This document shows positions 12,893 through 12,898 of a stretch of 12,898 nucleotides of DNA, one piece after another; the stretch's first letter is position 1; each line of letters starts with the position of its first letter. Origin of the DNA: an uncultured Eubacteriales bacterium (GTDB lineage: Bacteria; Bacillota; Clostridia; Oscillospirales; Oscillospiraceae); NCBI GenBank assembly GCA_905210385.1, contig CAJLWS010000019.1, positions 1-12,898 of the forward strand, given 5' to 3'. Below the pieces are notes generated by a model that saw only the letters and a list, made by a program, of their open reading frames with translations, ran no database searches and had not been told where the DNA came from. Made by a program: the position numbers and the translations under genes.

Positions 12893-12898
12893 TGGAGG
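12893..12898 (+). promoter_or_regulatory. Shine-Dalgarno of a further gene beyond the window
   Basis: TGGAGG ends the window 8 bases after the ABC-F stop, with no terminator between. It suggests that the operon continues with another gene starting about 5-10 bases beyond the edge. Confidence 0.4.

Noticed and set aside
1..12898. CRISPR array, insertion sequence or phage genes
   Set aside because: No regularly spaced repeats, transposase or integrase motifs, or phage structural genes were seen in any frame.

Overview
The window looks like a chromosomal segment from a Gram-positive, endospore-forming member of the Clostridia (Bacillota), most likely a gut Oscillospiraceae-type bacterium. This is inferred from the mix of two SleB-type cell-wall hydrolases with copper-amine-oxidase-like domains, a DUF4317 protein, a ddl-murF-ABC-F run, AGGAGG-type ribosome binding sites, moderately high GC and many U-tailed hairpins. 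No species can be named from the sequence alone.

Region 1 (1 to about 4390) looks accessory. It opens with two rightward terminators belonging to a gene outside the window, then about 400 bases without a gene, then a TetR-family regulator of visibly lower GC (526-1146). Next come four same-strand genes of the small, poorly characterised 'immunity or stress cassette' kind: a GAD-like/DUF1851 (Tdi1-type) protein broken by two compensating homopolymer frameshifts (1294-2208), an unrecognised 161-residue protein (2339-2824), a 60-residue single-pass membrane protein (2832-3014) and a DUF1266 protein with an acidic, coiled-coil-like N-terminal half (3007-4188). The segment ends in a cluster of hairpins. 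The last hairpin repeats, over 23 exact bases, the terminator at the left edge of the window.

Region 2 (4618-6709) holds two tandem paralogous secreted cell-wall hydrolases (SleB/Hydrolase_2 catalytic domain behind a copper-amine-oxidase-like stalk domain), each with its own promoter-like sequence. The same 10-mer, CGGTTACAAT, lies upstream of both. Ahead of the second gene it is tandem with an 11-bp period, which on the minus strand reads TGTAAC-N5-TGTAAC, the published form of a WalR (YycF) box. This is the most interesting regulatory signal in the window.

Region 3 (6728-7050) holds a single tRNA-Gln(CUG) with a near-consensus promoter and a long terminator hairpin, followed by a second orphan terminator. 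Region 4 (7118-8284) is a DUF4317 gene with its own terminator.

Region 5 (8323-12898) is a core cell-wall operon: a good promoter, a possible 32-codon leader ORF whose stop overlaps the next start (ATGA), ddl (D-Ala-D-Ala ligase), murF (adds D-Ala-D-Ala to the UDP-MurNAc-tripeptide) and an ABC-F ATPase. The gaps are 33 and 18 bases, and a Shine-Dalgarno for a further gene sits at the right edge. Ddl makes the dipeptide that MurF consumes; the SleB-like enzymes of region 2 act on the finished peptidoglycan, so regions 2 and 5 share a cell-wall theme.
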